NCBI GenBank assembly: GCA_022562655.1 | Contig: JADFOU010000099.1 | Location: forward strand, 1 to 7,368 | Length of the DNA stretch: 7,368 bases | DNA from: a candidate division TA06 bacterium | GTDB lineage: Bacteria; Hydrothermota; DG-26; E44-bin18; JADFOU01 | Reading direction: 5' to 3' | Shown: positions 5,798 through 7,368 of the stretch, piece after piece | How the letters are laid out: every line of letters begins with the position of its first letter | How positions within the stretch are numbered: position 1 is the stretch's first letter | The notes under the pieces: model-generated | What the model saw: only the letters and a program-made list of their open reading frames with translations | Databases searched by the model: none | Told to the model about the DNA's origin: nothing | Program-made: the position numbers and the translations under genes

Positions 5798-5826
5798 TTG
5801 ACTTGATCTATAATTGGGGGTAAGAT
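5798..5826 (+). promoter_or_regulatory. Sigma-70-type promoter of the LytR_C-rsfS pair, predicting a leaderless transcript
   Basis: TTGACT at 5798-5803 and TAAGAT at 5821-5826 are separated by 17 bp, putting the transcription start at about 5833-5834, right on the GTG codon. A perfect TATAAT at 5809-5814 is an alternative -10 but has a poor -35; it would start near 5821 and give a leader of about 13 nt without an SD. Confidence 0.65.
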
Positions 5827-5833
5827 TCTCTCC

Positions 5834-6310
5834 GTGGCGAAGGATCGATTAGAAGATCTGGGAAGGAGAAAGAGGGGGGAGACATCTAAGATTCAGAGAA
5901 AGTCTAAGATTGGAATGACCTTCTTGCTTCTCTTGGGTCTTCTTTCTGTTCTATTTCTCTTCTCCTTTGTTTCCAGAATCTTCCAGCCACTTCTTGAGGC
6001 AAAAAGGACGGATGGAGAGGTCATCCGGGTAGAGGTGCTGAATGGATGCGGGGTGAGGAAGATCGCCCAGCGAGTTACGGGTATCCTTCGGGAGAAGGGA
6101 TTTGATGTCGTGAAGGTGGATAATGCCCCAAGCCATGACTTCCCTAAGACCATTGTGGTGGATCGCAAGTCAAAGACAATGCGATATGCGAAAAGAGTAG
6201 CCCGATCTATCCGATGTCGCCAGGTGACTTCTCAGGTCGATCCATCCCTCTATCTGGAAGTTACTGTAATTATCGGAAAGGACTATCTGAAGCTCTTCAA
6301 ATTTCAATAG
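5834..6310 (+). CDS. Membrane-anchored LytR C-terminal (LytR_C) domain protein
   Basis: This is a 158-aa protein. Residues 1-25 are strongly basic, followed by a single membrane segment (GMTFLLLLGLLSVLFLFSF, about 27-45), so the rest probably faces the periplasm. The LytR_C domain spans about 64-151: IRVEVLNGCGVRKIAQRV (64-81), LREKGFDVVKVDNAP (85-99), KTIVVDRKS (105-113), MRYAKRVARSI (116-126) and the closing LEVTVIIGKDY (141-151). In LCP (LytR-CpsA-Psr) proteins this domain follows the catalytic part, which is absent here, so no ligase activity is expected; the role of stand-alone copies is unclear to me. The start is GTG with no SD, and a promoter places transcription start at that codon. 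The stop codon abuts rsfS, so the two are probably one unit and translationally coupled. Confidence 0.8.
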   Translation: MAKDRLEDLGRRKRGETSKIQRKSKIGMTFLLLLGLLSVLFLFSFVSRIFQPLLEAKRTDGEVIRVEVLNGCGVRKIAQRVTGILREKGFDVVKVDNAPSHDFPKTIVVDRKSKTMRYAKRVARSIRCRQVTSQVDPSLYLEVTVIIGKDYLKLFKFQ

Positions 6311-6664
6311 TTGAAAGCAGAAAAAATCGCTTCTCGAGTCTGTGATGCCGTTCTGGAGAAGAAAGGGTTCGAGATTCTTTTAATGGACTTAACTGAACCC
6401 TCTCCTGTAACGGATTTTTTTGTGATCACAAGCGCAACAACTGATGTCCACGCGAAAGCCATCGCAGACCACATCGTGAAAGTCTTAGCGTCAAGAGGAG
6501 TTCAAAAGTGGCAGATGGAGGGGTATCCCTTAGGTCACTGGATCCTTATTGACTATGTGGATGTGGTGGTTCATATCTTCTTGGAGGAGACCCGAAGATA
6601 TTATGGTTTGGAGCGACTCTGGGGAGATGCCCCAACGACTCGTATTGATGAAATAGAAATTTAA
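6311..6664 (+). CDS. rsfS: Ribosome silencing factor RsfS (YbeB/Iojap family)
   Basis: This is a 117-aa protein of standard RsfS length. Signatures are VTDFFVITSATTDVHAKAIAD (33-53, split here as VTDFFVITSA and TTDVHAKAIAD), EGYPLGHWILIDYVDVVVHIF (70-90, with EG, W, D and VVVHIF conserved) and RYYGLERLWGDA (96-107). RsfS binds L14 on the large subunit, blocks joining of the small subunit and so lowers translation in nutrient-poor conditions. The TTG start follows the TAG stop of the LytR_C gene with no base between, and no SD is visible, so translation probably depends on coupling. No other in-frame start near the conserved N-terminus fits better. The usual partners nadD and rlmH are not next to it; argS follows after 114 bp. 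Confidence 0.96.
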   Translation: MKAEKIASRVCDAVLEKKGFEILLMDLTEPSPVTDFFVITSATTDVHAKAIADHIVKVLASRGVQKWQMEGYPLGHWILIDYVDVVVHIFLEETRRYYGLERLWGDAPTTRIDEIEI

Positions 6665-6665
6665 T

Positions 6666-6759
6666 ACAGAGACACAAAGAATGAAGAACCTTTGATTCAT
6701 CATTGCTTTACAGCTTTATTCCACAAATAAGAAGAACTTTTTGAACTTTGTGTCTTTGT
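6666..6759. repeat. Inverted repeat of the CACAAAG type between rsfS and argS
   Basis: ACAGAGACACAAAG (6666-6679) and CTTTGTGTCTTTGT (6746-6759) are 14-bp inverted arms with one non-matching position, which is a G-U pair in RNA. A 66-nt AT-rich centre separates them; GAAGAAC also occurs twice inside (6683 and 6731). The right arm ends 19 bp before the argS start. Repeats of this wording look familiar as dispersed intergenic elements in bacteria, but I cannot check copy number here. Confidence 0.65.
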
Positions 6760-6778
6760 GGTAAAAAATGATTGCCCT

Positions 6779-7368
6779 ATGACGCTTCGTGAGAAAATTG
6801 AAAAGAGTCTTGTGGAGGCTCTCCAAAGGATGGGGCTTCCTTTAGATTCCAAAGTGGAAGTGGTGGAGGCAAAAGACCCTTCCTATGGAGATTATGCCTC
6901 CAACGTTGCCTTTCTCCTTTCGAAGGTTTTGAAGTCTTCACCCGTAAAGGTAGCCGAACGGGTTCTTTCAAATTTAGAGATAGAGCCAGGGCTTTTCGAT
7001 AAAGTAGAAGTTGCCTCTCCGGGGTTTATCAATTTTACCCTCAGCTGGAAGGCACTTCAAGATGAACTCATAAAGATTATCAAGAGGGGGGATACTTATG
7101 GAAAGAGCGACAGGGGAAAAAAGGAAAAGGTCCTGGTGGAATTTGTTAGTGCCAACCCCACCGGCCCCCTTGTGGTTGCCAATGCCCGGGCGGCTGCCAT
7201 CGGGGATTCTCTCGTTCGTCTCTTCAATTTTCTCGGGTATGAGGCGAAAAGTGATTTCTATGTGGACGATGGGGGAAATCAGGTAGAACTCTTAGGGCGT
7301 TCCCTCGAGACTCGCTTCCGGGAGCACTTGGGGGAAAAAGTTACTTTTCCAAAAGATGGGTATAGGGG
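6779..7368 (+). CDS. argS: Arginyl-tRNA synthetase, 5' part (3' end outside window), with altered HIGH motif
   Basis: About 196 codons are visible. The N-terminal additional domain carries DPSYGDYASNVAFLLSK (about residues 33-49) and KVEVASPGFINFTLS (about 75-89), both typical of bacterial ArgRS. The catalytic domain begins with VLVEFVSANPTGPL (118-131) and continues with ARAAAIGDSLVRL (136-148) and YVDDGGNQ (160-167). The enzyme joins arginine to tRNA-Arg in the cytoplasm. The class I HIGH signature, normally HVGH or HIGH right after PTGPL in ArgRS, reads VVAN (V132-N135), so both histidines are missing although the flanks are well conserved. The ATG has no SD. A five-codon ORF (MIAL, 6768-6782) overlaps the start as ATGA. 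The gene runs off the window; the KMSKS-loop region cannot be seen. Confidence 0.95.
   Translation, partial: MTLREKIEKSLVEALQRMGLPLDSKVEVVEAKDPSYGDYASNVAFLLSKVLKSSPVKVAERVLSNLEIEPGLFDKVEVASPGFINFTLSWKALQDELIKIIKRGDTYGKSDRGKKEKVLVEFVSANPTGPLVVANARAAAIGDSLVRLFNFLGYEAKSDFYVDDGGNQVELLGRSLETRFREHLGEKVTFPKDGYR

Larger units (their letters stand above)
5460..5833. other. 374-bp intergenic region between divergent AraC-type and LytR_C genes
   Basis: I see no convincing gene or RNA gene here. Three perfect TATAAT hexamers lie on the plus strand at 5661-5666, 5737-5742 and 5809-5814. The first has a weak TTAAGT 17 bp upstream; the second has no good -35 partner. The palindrome at 5762-5783 and the promoter at 5798-5826 are listed separately. 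No clear minus-strand promoter for the AraC-type gene was found. Confidence 0.6.

Noticed and set aside
6741..6767. Promoter for argS (TTGAAC with TAAAAA)
   Set aside because: The spacer is only 15 bp and the -10 is poor; the match comes from the inverted repeat and an A-run.
6777..6971. Minus-strand ORF over the argS start
   Set aside because: It is fully antisense to conserved ArgRS sequence and has no family features.

Overview
The window reads as a chromosomal stretch from a Gram-negative-type bacterium of intermediate GC content. The mix of genes suggests the Desulfobacterota/'deltaproteobacterial' or Nitrospirota part of the tree: rplU-rpmA, rpsT, a LytR_C-rsfS pair and argS, together with a DUF2723-TPR membrane protein, a large HprK-like kinase, and short degenerate tandem repeats around genes. 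That placement is inference; no marker here fixes the lineage. I see no phage, transposase, plasmid or CRISPR signature.

Layout. 1-174 is the 3' end of rplU (L21), followed by rpmA (L27, 232-498) with a strong Shine-Dalgarno (SD) site; the obgE gene that often follows is absent. 618-2312 is a 564-aa protein with an HPr-kinase/PEPCK-type P-loop and no precise family that I recognise, closed by a clear intrinsic terminator (2338-2365). 2366-2540 is a structured, GC-rich intergenic element with a 10-bp tandem repeat, bracketed by 9-bp direct repeats. 2541-4544 encodes a DUF2723 (GT-C-like) multi-pass membrane protein with C-terminal TPRs; its variable parts are built from 6- and 7-bp tandem repeats. 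It converges on rpsT (S20, minus strand, 4628-4915). Upstream of rpsT, also on the minus strand, is a small stand-alone AraC-type regulator (5070-5459). A 374-bp regulatory gap follows, and then a plus-strand run: a membrane-anchored LytR_C protein (5834-6310), rsfS (6311-6664, abutting) and the 5' part of argS (6779 to the window end).

How it fits together. Most recognisable genes serve ribosome assembly, ribosome silencing or aminoacylation: L21, L27, S20, RsfS and ArgRS. The accessory genes are envelope-linked (DUF2723-TPR, LytR_C) or regulatory (HprK-like, AraC). The AraC gene is divergent from the LytR_C-rsfS pair and may act on the shared gap.

Main points of interest: (1) the ArgRS adenylation signature, normally HVGH, reads VVAN; (2) two good sigma-70-like promoters, for rpsT and the LytR_C gene, place transcription starts 0-3 nt from the start codon, and six of eight gene starts have no convincing SD, which points to leaderless or SD-independent initiation; (3) heptamer and hexamer repeats have become coding sequence inside the DUF2723 protein, one set forming most of a membrane helix; (4) the HprK-like protein is uncharacterised. 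I do not see a complete novel multi-gene system.
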